Below, one piece after another: positions 42,990-53,448 of a stretch of DNA of 64,000 nt. Below the pieces are notes generated by a model, which worked only from the letters and a program-made list of their open reading frames with translations, did not search any database and was not told the DNA's origin. Within the stretch, counting starts at the first letter, position 1, and each line of letters begins with the position of its first letter. The DNA comes from Haliclystus octoradiatus. Its lineage: Eukaryota; Cnidaria; Staurozoa; Stauromedusae; Haliclystidae. The translations under genes and the position numbers were made by a program. The stretch covers positions 10,709,751 through 10,773,750 of the forward strand of contig OU744447.1 of the NCBI GenBank assembly GCA_916610825.1, given 5' to 3'.

Positions 42990-43920
42990 ATGGATCAATC
43001 CAGTAATCTAGCGTCAGTTGAAAAATTGGAAGAAGATGAAGTCAGTACTCTGGAACTGGATTGTAATCCCATCATAATAGAATCTGGTCAAATAGAACAA
43101 ACCAGCATGGTAGTCAAATCTTTTGTAGCCATTTTGAAATTTTTTATCTTGAATATTTTTGGTATGAAAATGATGCAGAATTCTTTGGTATGATCATATA
43201 AGTCAATCAGGAAAGAAAAAAACATTAAATATGTGACACCGGAACTAGTGCCAGGCTCTTTTCGTTCAAATAAAATTGATCATCTTAAAAAGGTTGGGTG
43301 TAAAATTGCTTTCCATAATTCCTAATTATTTTTCCTGATAATTGTACCTTGACATATTTGCTTGGATTCTACCGTGTGCTTTTTTTGATTGATGAAGAAA
43401 CAAAAAAACTGTGGTGTTTTGAAGTTTCAAAAAGCAGTCACGCTCCAGCTGTTTTAGAAAGTTTCTAAACATCTGATTGAATAACTTTTTTGTATCGTCT
43501 CAAATCAAAAAAGCACACGGTAGAATCAAAGCAAATATGTCAAGGTACAATTATCAGCAAAAATAATTAAGATTTATGCAAAGCAAATTTACACCCGACC
43601 TTTTTAAGAAGCCCCATTTTATTTGAACGAAAAGAGCCTGGCACTAGTTCCGGTGTTACATTTTTAATGTTTTTTCTTTCCTGATTGACTTATATGATCA
43701 TACCAAAGAATTCTGCATCATTTTCATACCAAAACTATTCAAGATAAAAAATTTCAAAATGGCTACAAAAGATTTGACTACCATGCTGAACAAACCAGTA
43801 TTATACCTCAAGCAGCATGGGAATCTCTGTTTTCAAGACAAGATACCAAGTCAAGCGGGACAGCGAAAGACCTAGATGCGATAGACCTATCATGCATTTC
43901 AGCTTGGCAACAACAACAAC
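42990..43920 (+). pseudogene. Coding exon of an unknown gene, interrupted by a palindromic element
   Basis: A frame opens at ATG 42990 ('MDQSSNLASVEKLEEDEV'), is interrupted after codons 'SGQIEQTS', and resumes in the same frame immediately after the element at about 43799 with 'IIPQAAWESLFSRQDTKSS', ending TAG near 43937. Removing the element and one copy of its target duplication leaves one continuous acidic reading frame. Together with 44104-44192 and 45553-45740 it may form the remains of one split gene. I do not recognise the N-terminal family. Confidence 0.5.
43106..43788. mobile_element. Long palindromic element inside an exon
   Basis: Arms of about 290 bp (43106-43397 and 43497-43788) are inverted copies with small indels, separated by about 100 bp. 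The ends read CATGGTAGTCAAATC and the complement. AACAAACCAG occurs at 43096-43105 and 43789-43798 as flanking direct repeat; because the arms end in CAG/CTG, the exact duplication could be 7-10 bp. An 8-bp duplication with a CAG terminus would fit hAT. No protein is encoded. Confidence 0.8.
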
Positions 43921-44103
43921 TTTTGTAGTGCGGAATACTGCTAGAAGGGTTTTGGAAAAACAGGTATGACAATTAAACAACTGTAAAAATGCAAACAACA
44001 AAACTACTTTGGGAATGTCTTGTTACTTGCGAGAAATCATCTCAATTAAGGAATTTCTTACATCTCAGAACTATCTGATGTGAAGATTCATATTATGTTT
44101 AGA

Positions 44104-44192
44104 ACAATGATGTACCGTACACAGCTTTGAATCGGAAGGTGTATGTCTGCCAGCATGGGAATTCACAGCCCAAACCAAAAGTTTGCAAAGTA
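44104..44192 (+). CDS. Possible internal exon (Cys/His segment)
   Basis: Bounded by an acceptor (ATTATGTTTAG) and a donor (AAA|GTAAGT). The about 29 residues include 'ALNRKVYVCQHGNSQPK', reminiscent of the Cys-x-His region preceding MULE/SWIM-type domains in transposase-derived genes. Weak, short evidence. Confidence 0.3.
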
Positions 44193-45183
44193 AGTAAGCA
44201 GTCAGTCATATACAGATCCATCTCTGCATACAAATTAAATATGAAATACAGTAGTAAGAAGACTACTTGCAAGGGATGAATCTCAAAAAGTTTTTTGTAT
44301 TTTCCCAATTTTTGCCACCTCTGTACAGCAGCCACTCGTCTATTGCAGCCATGACAATGCTGCAGCAATGTGCAATGTGACTTGATGTACTCATTGAATT
44401 ATCCTTTGAAAGAGTGTTGTCTAAACAGGAAATGTCAAGGACCCTTCATAAGATTTATTCTAATAAAATACTTGTAATGGTGATTCCTGCTCCCATGATA
44501 TCCATAAATTTAGTTAATCAATATATTGAGCTAAAGGAACACTTTCGTCATTCTTTTAAAAGTGGAAACAATGGAATGACCTCTCTATTAACGGGACTTG
44601 GGGAATTTTTATGAGAACGGCCCTTGAAAAAATCCTGAAACGGCCCCTGAATTAATTGGGAAACAAAACAACAACACAACCTAAAAATGATGTCAATTTT
44701 CTGAAGGGCAACAAAGAATTGTAACTTTGCAAACTATGACCTTCAAACATTTATAACTGTACCATAGAATTTCATTTCAAATATTATATCTAGCTATTAT
44801 TTCAAATACAAGTGAATATGAACAAAAAATATATATTAGTCGAATGATAGTTTGTACCAAGTGATGCATTTGAAACATGACACACTCCATTTAATAATGA
44901 TCAAATATAAGCAGCAAATATTATAAAGTCAATAATCTTATTATCAATAGTTGTATATCATAAACCTAGAACAGACCCAACTAATGACACACATAATAGT
45001 CTAGAATAGGGCCTACACCATAGCGACATCTGGAGGCTGCGCAGTTGACCTCTCCTGAAAATCGAATATTTGCAACATTAATCTATCCACACTAACCAAG
45101 AATAATTTACATAAAAAAATTGTCCCAACAAGGATGTCGAGAGTGGATAAATAGAACAAGTAGAAACAACAGATAGCCTCCAG

Positions 45184-45222
45184 GGGTTATTTGAAAATGT
45201 ACTGCTGTTTCCAGGGAGGGTC
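45184..45222 (+). repeat. Direct repeat copy (partner 48894-48931)
   Basis: GGTTATTTGAAA(A/G)TGTACTG...CAGGGAGGGTC is shared with 48894-48931 in the same orientation. Confidence 0.6.
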
Positions 45223-45552
45223 AAATTTTGCTAGAAAGCTTGAATATAACACTATGTTAACAATGAAACAATCAATTATCATTTGCAGATATGAAGACCT
45301 GAATCAAAAGCTTTCCAGCGAGGTGTAAATTTGCTCAATTGCATTACAGATATCAGAAATCCATTCAACATAAATCGCATACATGTATCATCGATGCATG
45401 AAAGGAAGTTACTACATTATCAAGTTGAATTTGTAACAATCTCTCACAGGATTAACCATTTGGTCTGTTATGTTTCTTGTGGCATGTGTGATGTGTGATG
45501 TGTAGAATGTACAGATCATTAACTTAGTTATGTCTTTTTTGATAGCTAATTG

Positions 45553-45740
45553 AAATGGATGATGGTCACCTCAATGACAACATTATAAATGCATGATAAA
45601 AGATGCTGCAAGATTGATACCAATCTGATAATGGCTTCCAAGACATACTTTTGCAAAGAAAAATCCTGGAAACCAAAAAAAATTGGGCAACAGAAACAAC
45701 TTGGCATGGAAGGAAAGTCAATAATTAAACTTTACGATAC
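45553..45740 (+). pseudogene. Fragment resembling a Ulp1-like protease N-terminal helix region
   Basis: One frame reads 'MDDGHLNDNIINA' then a stop; the adjacent frame gives 'QSDNGFQDILLQRKILE'. The pattern 'L-D--INA-Q--L ... GFQD-LL' occurs at the start of Ulp1/C48-like domains attached to SWIM- or transposase-derived proteins in invertebrates. Stops and a shift show it is dead. The family call is inference. Confidence 0.35.
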
Positions 45741-46544
45741 ATTTCATGAAAAAATCCAGTGCTCTCTCTATAAATTCCGTCAGAACTTTTGAAAGAACTT
45801 ACAGTATGATTACAACCAAAATATGATGTTGTTCAATAGCTAATGAAAAGTCTGATCTCATGTAGCGGGAAACAATAGGTTGCAGGAGTCAAGTTTGAAA
45901 CGTTTTGAGGGTGTATTTAAAGCATAAATGATGAATTAGGCCTACTTGTACTTGCATTAGTTTTATGTGAAATATCATAGCCTTATGGTAATTGCTCTCA
46001 TAAATAAGAAATGTGAATTTTCTGCTAGGGTTTGGCTTATGAATCATAAGAAAATATCAATTTTTATCCGCTTCTGGATGTAAATAGTGTAGGATGTAAA
46101 TTCAATGTGAAATAATCAGAGGTCATCAATAAACCAGATTGCAGAGAAGGGTGATTGCACCCCTGAGAAGAAAGAGCGTTCCCTGGAAATGTTTCGGGGC
46201 AACAGAATTACATTTCAGTAATAATTTGCAGACGATTGCTGGTGATATTTCGTTAAATTGGAGATCTCGGAAATTACATCACAAGCACACAGTTGCGGGT
46301 ACAAGGTGGAGGGGTACCAATCATCACAGTAGGCCTACTAGCTAGATTTCCAAATCGTCCCTTAAAAGGTTTGGCACTGGAGGCACACTAAGAGTAACAA
46401 AAGCTCTACAAACATCAATTATGCGGGCATTTTAATTAGCAATTTTAAAGAACTAGTCACTAAGTTACACTCAATGAGTGTAATTTCAGCAAAATAATGT
46501 AGTATTTATACCCTTACTAAAGCTAGAAAATTGATGGAAAATTG

Positions 46545-46800
46545 ATAGATCCGCTTCGGTGGATCCCTCGTATTTGCCTTATGAGAGTCTCGTATATTTG
46601 CTACCAGATTACCATTTTCTTGTAATCTTCTTTCCCTCGTGTTTGGAGTTTCACTGTCTCTTATAGTTGCCAAAATATCTGTATTCACTTGCAATCTGCT
46701 CTCTCTACTGCGCGGTGTTTAGCTATCTCTTGTAGCTGCAACAGGCTCCCTGTTAGCATTTAATCTACTTGTTCTAGCATTAGGACTTGCAGTGTTCCGT
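46545..46800 (-). pseudogene. Three 23-residue repeats resembling the STPR motif
   Basis: On the minus strand three tandem units of 23 codons share the pattern T-P-x-x-R-x-x-R-L-x-x-N-x-x-x-x-A-x-x-R-D-S-(E), for example 'TPNTRERRLQENG' followed by 'ANIRDS'. A stop lies between the first and second units. The 23-residue period and the Glu-Thr-Pro / Arg-Leu pattern match STPR repeats (score-and-three peptide repeats), a DNA-binding motif found in animal proteins and at the N-terminus of some Helitron proteins. No Helitron helicase is visible nearby. The repeat is directly seen; the STPR identity is inference. Confidence 0.45.
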
Positions 46801-47462
46801 TTGTATTTTGCTACACACTCTCTATAGTTCCTTGTAACCGGGGGGTAGCTCAAATATGAAGGGAATTTGGAGACGTGCCAATTTTGAGGAGTCCATATTC
46901 CAGCTGAGAAAAGTAGTTTATAGAAAGTTTCAGATTTTGGATATTTTTTGGATCCTTTTTTTAAATTGCTAGAGATTTTTGAAAAATAAATTTGGAATCT
47001 GTCTGAAGAACATTGAAAGAAAAATAAAAAAGTTGAAATACTTTTTTTCGTTTTTTTGAACTTCTGGGGTAGCTTTTTCAAGTTTCCAGAACTCTTTGGA
47101 TACTTCACTTTTTCCAAGTGACACTCCGCCCCAGCCCCCTGTCGATGTAGAGCCAGAGATACACTTTGGGGCTTGTATTTTCAAGTTTATGCTATGTATA
47201 TATTGTAGGATCGATCTTGCCAATTACCGTTGATAATTAGATCACAACTTTGAATACTGTAATTAAACACAAACGCTTTGTTTATAATTTATTTCGTTTC
47301 ACTGCTGAGGCTGAGGAGGTAATGAATTGCTGGACTTGTTTAGATTTTCAAGTTTCAACTCATTCAATTCGTATTTGTGATGCAGGCCGCGTTTTAATTG
47401 ACTTTTTTTATGTTGTTGACTGCAAACACATCTTCATTCCTGCAGGCTGTAGGCCTTATTTA

Positions 47463-48320
47463 AGGGCCATTTACACTGCAGCAAAACAGGCACGGTACTC
47501 GTCAATTAACACCCGAGGTGTTAACAAGAATGCGGCCCGTGCTGACTATTTTCAGGGTTTACACAGCTTATTAAAAGCTGTTTTCAAGATTGCCCGTGCC
47601 TATTTTTACTCGGGCCGAGATTGAAAACTTACAAACTGAATTATAGGTTTCTCATTATTTAATGGTTTTATCGGTGAAATTCGATAAATTGAGATTCAAT
47701 CAAGTTAAATAACTTGTCAGGATTCCGTTGAACTGAAAATCACTATGTTTTTTATCAATTATAATATTTATATTTTTGTGACATTCTTATCTCAATTGAG
47801 CAAAATTCATATACATTTGAGTTACTCTTTCACCTCCTGGACATGCTACCACGCTAGAGCAGTATTTCTGTAACAAAATACACATCTAAATTTACGCTCC
47901 GCACACGCAGTTACAATTTGCATAATTAAACCTTTATACTACAGAAACTTCATCAATTTTCTACAGAAATACGAAACAAAATATGCTTAATATGCTTATC
48001 TAACTTGCTAATCTTTAGTCTGTTACTGATTTTATTAGAAAACCTCAGAATTCCACTGTAAAGAGACGCAACTTCTACGATGACGTCATAATTACTGCAA
48101 AACGGCACGGTGCCCAGATTTTTGAACGGGCCGAGACTACCTCGAGAAATGTTCTCGGCACGATCAAAATAGTAGGCACGGTGCCGCTTTTCAATGTCTG
48201 AAAAAGCCGTTTAGACAGTGTTTTTGCTTGGCCCGTGCTCAAAACCACTTGACACCTTCACACCTTTGATGTGTTAATTGACGAGTACCGTGCCTATTTT
48301 GCTGCAGTGTAAATAGCCCT
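47463..48320. mobile_element. PIF/Harbinger-type MITE, 858 bp
   Basis: Terminal inverted repeats AGGGC(C/T)ATTTACACTGCAGC... continue through AGGCACGGTACTCGTCAATT (about 50 bp). TTA occurs at 47460-47462 and 48321-48323, matching the TWA duplication of Harbinger elements. The inside repeats words such as GGCACGGTGCC and CGGGCCGAGA in both orientations. No transposase remains; the 124-codon frame crossing the left end is not a gene. Confidence 0.8.
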
Positions 48321-49867
48321 TTAGTTATCGGAACAAACTTCATAGATCAATTTCTAAATTGATGATATTTGCAATCGAAGAATGAAGAGTTTGTTTACAT
48401 TTATTTTGATATTATTGCGTTTTCACTGCCGCTTTTGTTACACATCCAGCTATCATTATAATGTGGAAGTGCCGTTTTACAGAAATAACAAAAGGGTGTT
48501 CTGCTTCAATGTTTCTAGACAAATAGAGTGTTTATCATGTATGGAAACTGTTTGATTAAGCAGCTTCTTTGAAGAATAGCGCGGCATTGCGAACAAATAA
48601 AAAAACAATTTTTGGTTATTTTTCCGTCAAAACTTGGCCAATCGAAGAAATAAAGCAGTGGAAGGACACCTCCGGGTTACGACGAATCCAAAGATATAAG
48701 TCATGCATTGATTGGATCTAAAACGGCTTCCCTAATCCCCGCTGTTGTAGACATTACAGACACACAAATGGAATAGCGTCAATTTAGAAGTAGATCTGTT
48801 CCCTTGCTTGCTCAAACCACAACAACAAAAGCAGAGACTAGTGAGAAGAGGGGGAATCTTTGCGAGTAGCCTGGCGTACATGGAAGATAGGTGGGTTATT
48901 TGAAAGTGTACTGCTGAATACAGGGAGGGTCCAGTCTGACTCTCTGAGTACTTCATGGATGGCCCTTAAACGTGTGATACCGTGTTATATTAAATTGGTT
49001 TCACTATTATATTTACGTAGTTTCCGAGAGTATTTCAGCAAAGTCCGAGGCAGTTATGTGTCTGACTTTTTAAGAAGCAAACTTGAATTTGAGCTCAAAT
49101 GTCTCTGCTCTTTGGAAAAATAATTAATTCAAACTTGAAGGCTCTGGATAAATGATGATGTATCATGTTCTTTTCTTAACAAAGCTTGTGAATTTCGCCG
49201 AACCCTTAGAAAATTATAGCCTAATATGCTTGTTGTGTGATGTGTGCGACCATAAAATCGCACAAACATCTTCGCAATATTACCCACATACAAATTAACT
49301 AACTAACTGACTTGAAGGTATTGCTTACTTTGTTATTGAGGCACAATGGGGAATTAGAATATGAAGAAATCAACGCCAATAACGAAGAAAAGAATGTCAA
49401 CTCGTGTCAGTTCGAATTCAGATAAACTCACTTGAATATTTTCACTTATCCATCTCATCTCAGTTAAATATATCTTCTTCATAAAAATAAATACTTTGTT
49501 GCATATGAAGCTGTACTGATTCCATCATTTCAAACAATTTTACATTGTGTTTCCAAGTTTAAACCGCCATCGCCATGATTAAAAGCTCAATATGAAGTTA
49601 TGAACGTCAACTAAAACGCCAAGTAGCTTTACGCAGAAAACGCAGCCGCGTCGACAGCATTGAAAAGGTAGACTGGATACTAAATAGAGCTGACGCGAGT
49701 TGAATTTTCCGTTTACCTCGTTGGCTGCAGAAGCGTATTTGTTTTGATCATTATCTAGTGACCAACTTGTTTATACTTTGCTCCAATCAAGGTATCATTA
49801 TTCTACATTCTTGATTTACGACTTTTCTTATCTACAAATTAAGCTTTCAATGTTTATTTATTATTAC
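48321..49867. other. Gene-free stretch
   Basis: AT-rich. Contains the small repeats at 48894-48931 and 49668-49718. An 87-codon plus-strand frame at 48860-49123 overlaps the first repeat and has no domain. Confidence 0.4.
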
Positions 49868-50440
49868 ATCAGTTATTTTAAAAATTAAACGAGACTTACC
49901 TGTAAGTTGAAGTTTGATTGTAATTCTATGAGCCATTAATCAGGAACTAGGAAGTCACGTGAGATACCGCGTCATCGTTTCTTACATCAGTCTTGAAAGC
50001 AACAGTCCGTTGGGAACACAAAAATTATAGGGTGGGATAAGGAAATTTTTTATATCCCAGTATAACTCAAATTATCCACAAAGCATTAAAATAAATGGGT
50101 GGGTGACTTCCTAGTTCCTGATTAAAGTGGGAATAAACCCCCAGACTATCTTTACACATGTAGTAGAACCCGACGTGAAAAAAACAATGGCGTAATTTTT
50201 TTTTCGATCTGGAAATTATTTCTTGGTGAAAAGCGCCTTCAAAGTGGTGTTTTGACCCAAATGTCGCTGAGAAAAAAAGGGATTGGATCTAGCTTTATGA
50301 CGACAAAGTCACAAGTCGTGCGGTTTGTCTAACAGACTCAAGAGTGGGCTGATCACGCGACGTAATCTTTGAGGTGACCTAGCTCCGAGAAGTCACGCAA
50401 AAAAAATTTCTGACAAGGCTGAGCCATGAACAAACATATA
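49868..50440 (+). repeat. Long inverted repeat, left arm (partner 51880-52240)
   Basis: After subtracting the inserted MITE, this arm aligns with the reverse complement of 51880-52240: TACCTGTAAGTTGAAGTTTG, CCCCCAGACTATCTTTACA, CGAAAAAA...TTACGCCATTG and AAAGCTAGATCCAATCCC-type blocks. The 1.4 kb between the arms (50441-51879) has two small plus-strand frames (51229-51414, 51418-51705) but no recognised domain. It looks like a large fold-back element of unknown class. Confidence 0.75.
49940..50121. mobile_element. TTAA MITE, 182 bp, with empty site in the paralogous arm
   Basis: Termini TCAGGAACTAGGAAGTCAC and its complement. TTAA lies at 49936-49939 and 50122-50125. The right arm of the enclosing inverted repeat has an uninterrupted CCATTAAAGTGGG at the same place (about 52161-52173, minus strand), showing the pre-insertion state. 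A related end, CACTAGGAAGTCACGTGAGA, also follows TTAA near 52243-52275. Confidence 0.88.
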
Positions 50441-51879
50441 AACTCGCGAATTACGTAAAAAAGATGCAATTTGTGATTTCAGGAGCAGAATAAAATCTAT
50501 TGAAACGCTCGGTCGAAATAATTTCTCGTAGCGTCATTAAGCGCGATGAATCTGATATAGATTGCAGATTAACACAAATGTCAGGCGATGCGACTGTTCC
50601 TTTGTGACTAGTCTAGTGACACATATTAGTTACGTATTCTGTGTGACCGCAGTACTTCTCAAATCTTAATTAGTAGACACGTACCCTTCAAAATAGCTTG
50701 ATCTTACTCTATATAAGTTTTAACTATTTTTAACTCTATGATCTGCAAGTTGTTCTTGAGTAAAGATTTCTACAGGATATCCTTTCCATGATATAAATTT
50801 GAATGTAAACTGACTTGATTTGCAAGGGCATGCACAGACGACTTTTCCTCGAGATAGTTGGTACTGCAAAGTATTAATTGTACATTTTCGGATTTAATTA
50901 AGTATTACTAAAACATTAAATAGACATTCTTCAATTATCATTTCAACGTTTAAGTTTGAAATGGATGTTTGTCTAGTAAAACTTAAACCATGTAATCGTA
51001 TAGTTTATACGACTGTAACTGTATAGATAGATATATTATACTCAATAGTCTAACAAAGTGTTCATCATTAATTCACCAAGCATTCAATATTTAAAAAACC
51101 ATTGAGAATTCTTCAGTACATTACACTATAAAATTCTATAAAATATCGGAAAATTATTCAAACATGATAGAGGACTCGGACATTCTTATTCAAGTTTACA
51201 GCCGTATACTAGAGCCACTAGAACTACAGTGATGCAGATTATATCATTTGTCGGTTTTGCGGTATATCTTCATTGCATAAATTATTATCCTCTCTATCAA
51301 AGTTATATGATTAACAAAATTAGGGTTTTGCAATGTGAAATCTCGTTCCTTATTTTACATACGCCACAAAATTATTTTACCAGTCTAGTATTCATTCCTT
51401 CGGCTAGAAAGTAGAACATGTTAGCATCATGTCGTCACAATCTGAAGTTTATAGGATGCAGTAATAAAGTGCAGAAGTTACTTTGCACAAAATACCTTTC
51501 TACAGAGACGAGAAATCAGATGGACAGATTCCGCTTCTGTGAAAAGAGGACTATAAAACCGACGGTTATGGTGTTCTTAACAGCGTTTCCCATCATACAT
51601 TATGATTTTTGCCCTCAAAAGAACACTCCATTTACAGTGCAGACATATGCTTACAACAATAAATTCTACTTAGCTAGCTTTTGTGGTCACAAGAGAATCT
51701 TTTGATATGTGTTAACATGTGTGAGAATGATATGTTAAAATATAATCTGTATAACGCGCGCTACGAATGAAACATTTTCTGATTTTTTTTTTCTTCAAAT
51801 TCGTGAACTTTAAAATCATAAAATCATCTGGAATTTTGCTACTCTTGAGTTTATATGTTCTTCCTTACCTCAGTTTTGT

Positions 51880-52240
51880 GGGAGAGAAAAATAGATTGCC
51901 GTTACACAGCTACGCCATCTCAAACGTAATATCGCGTGATTAATCCGATCTAAAGTCTATTAGAAAAACCACACGACTTGTGACTTTGTCATCATAAAGC
52001 TAGATCCAATCCCTTTTTTCCCTCAGCGACATTTGGGCCAAAACACCACTTTGAAGGCATTTTTCACCAAGAAATAATTTCCAGATCGAAAAAAAAATTA
52101 CGCCATTGTTTTTTTCACGTCGGGTTCTACTATATATGTAAAGATAGTCTGGGGGTTTATTCCCACTTTAATGGCTCATAGAATTACAATCAAACTTCAA
52201 CTTACAGGTATAAGTCTCGTGTAATTTTTAAATTCTATTT
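51880..52240 (-). repeat. Long inverted repeat, right arm
   Basis: Reverse-complement partner of 49868-50440. Lacks the TTAA MITE. Confidence 0.75.
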
Positions 52241-52450
52241 TACCATTAATCTACGTCACTAGGAAGTCACGTGAGACTTTAAAGCTGTGTGCCCGTCATA
52301 ATATAAACCACACTATGATATGATACCATAATTTTCAAGGAAACAATTATGTAATATGTAATACCTCGTTAAACAATAACATAAACAAAACAATATAATG
52401 AGATAATAAATACTCTTATTATTTAATCAATTATACTAATATACTATTAG

Positions 52451-52985
52451 CTATTGGTGAGATAATAATAACTGTTCACCAAAATTAACATCTGTAGTAA
52501 CCTTGTTATAAAACTTCGTAAATGTATCAGTATTTGACCAACCTGCTGCTCGCATAATCACATTCAGAGGAACATTAGCACGTTGGGCAGCAGATGTACT
52601 TGCAGCTCTAGTGCTATGTGCACTAAAAGTAGATATATCTATACCAGCCGATTTAAGAATGTTCTTTACCCAATGACTCACAGTGTCCTTTGAAACAGCT
52701 TTGAATGGTTTGATATTGCTGAGCCAAGGTTGGGCTTGACTATTTCGATAAGATTTAGTAACAGCTAAATAATGCTTAATGCATTTTACTATGCACAGGT
52801 TGGGGTCTATAGAATATTCTTTAAATACTAACGGAGGCTGATGTCTTCCGGGTTTTGAAGTTTTTAATAATGATGTAATATAAAAAGTTATGGAATTATT
52901 AGAAATAACCATATTATCAATAGATAAAGCATGAATCGTTTGGCAGCGTTGTGCTGACAATAACATCGTTAACATAACTGCTTTA
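52451..52985 (-). pseudogene. DIRS-like tyrosine recombinase, C-terminal catalytic part
   Basis: On the minus strand the frame leaves the Gypsy LTR at 52985 and runs to a stop at 52451. It carries the tyrosine-recombinase residues: Arg I in 'LSAQRCQTIHAL', His-x-x-Arg in 'FSAHSTRAASTSAA', and the Tyr nucleophile in 'GWSNTDTFTKFYNK'. This class replaces DDE integrase in DIRS/Ngaro retrotransposons and inserts circular cDNA without target duplication. The N-terminal part is at 58143-58587 on the other side of the Gypsy insertion; the CTTTA duplication joins them in frame. Apart from that insertion this domain looks intact. Confidence 0.9.
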
Positions 52986-53123
52986 TGTAGTGTCATGTGA
53001 CTTGTGTACATTACGGGCTAGATCCCAGTCTTGTAATATGCTTTATGTTTATGTTCATCTCTACTATGATACGGTTATACGATTACCTTCTATATATATT
53101 GTGTTATTATTACGTCTCCAACA
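52986..53123 (+). repeat. 5' LTR of the Gypsy element
   Basis: 138 bp, starts TGTAGTGTCA and ends TCTCCAACA. Indistinguishable from 58005-58142. Confidence 0.93.
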
Positions 53124-53141
53124 TGGCGCAGTTGATATCTA
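53124..53141 (+). other. Primer binding site of the Gypsy element
   Basis: TGGCGCAGTTGATATCTA directly follows the 5' LTR. It starts with TGG as expected for pairing to a tRNA CCA end. The leader from here to the ATG at 53449 is about 325 bp without a recognised gene. Confidence 0.75.
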
Positions 53142-53448
53142 ATGAATGAACCTCGGAGATATTATTAGTAACATCCAATAATTTGGTTGATAATAAGTGA
53201 TTTATTGATTCAACAGCTGTGCTCGTTTTCGCAAACAATTTTGGTGAGCCCAACGACAACGATTGGACCACATCCGCTGTTTGGATCGTTCGCAGTTATC
53301 TTGCACGAAGCAACAGTTGCTTTAATAACCATTATATCAACTATAAGATCAGCTTAACAAATAAGTAACAAAATCCTTGTGTACTACACGATTGTTGCGC
53401 CTCAATAATTGACATTGAAAACTTTCGGTAACACAGCTAGCCGCCATT

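Noticed and set aside
47250..47624. 124-codon plus-strand frame as a gene
   Set aside because: It runs across the left boundary of a Harbinger-type MITE and into its inverted repeat, so it is not a conserved coding unit.
51229..51705. Two adjacent plus-strand frames between the long inverted repeat arms
   Set aside because: No recognisable motifs; cannot be told from chance. Mentioned only as content of the region.
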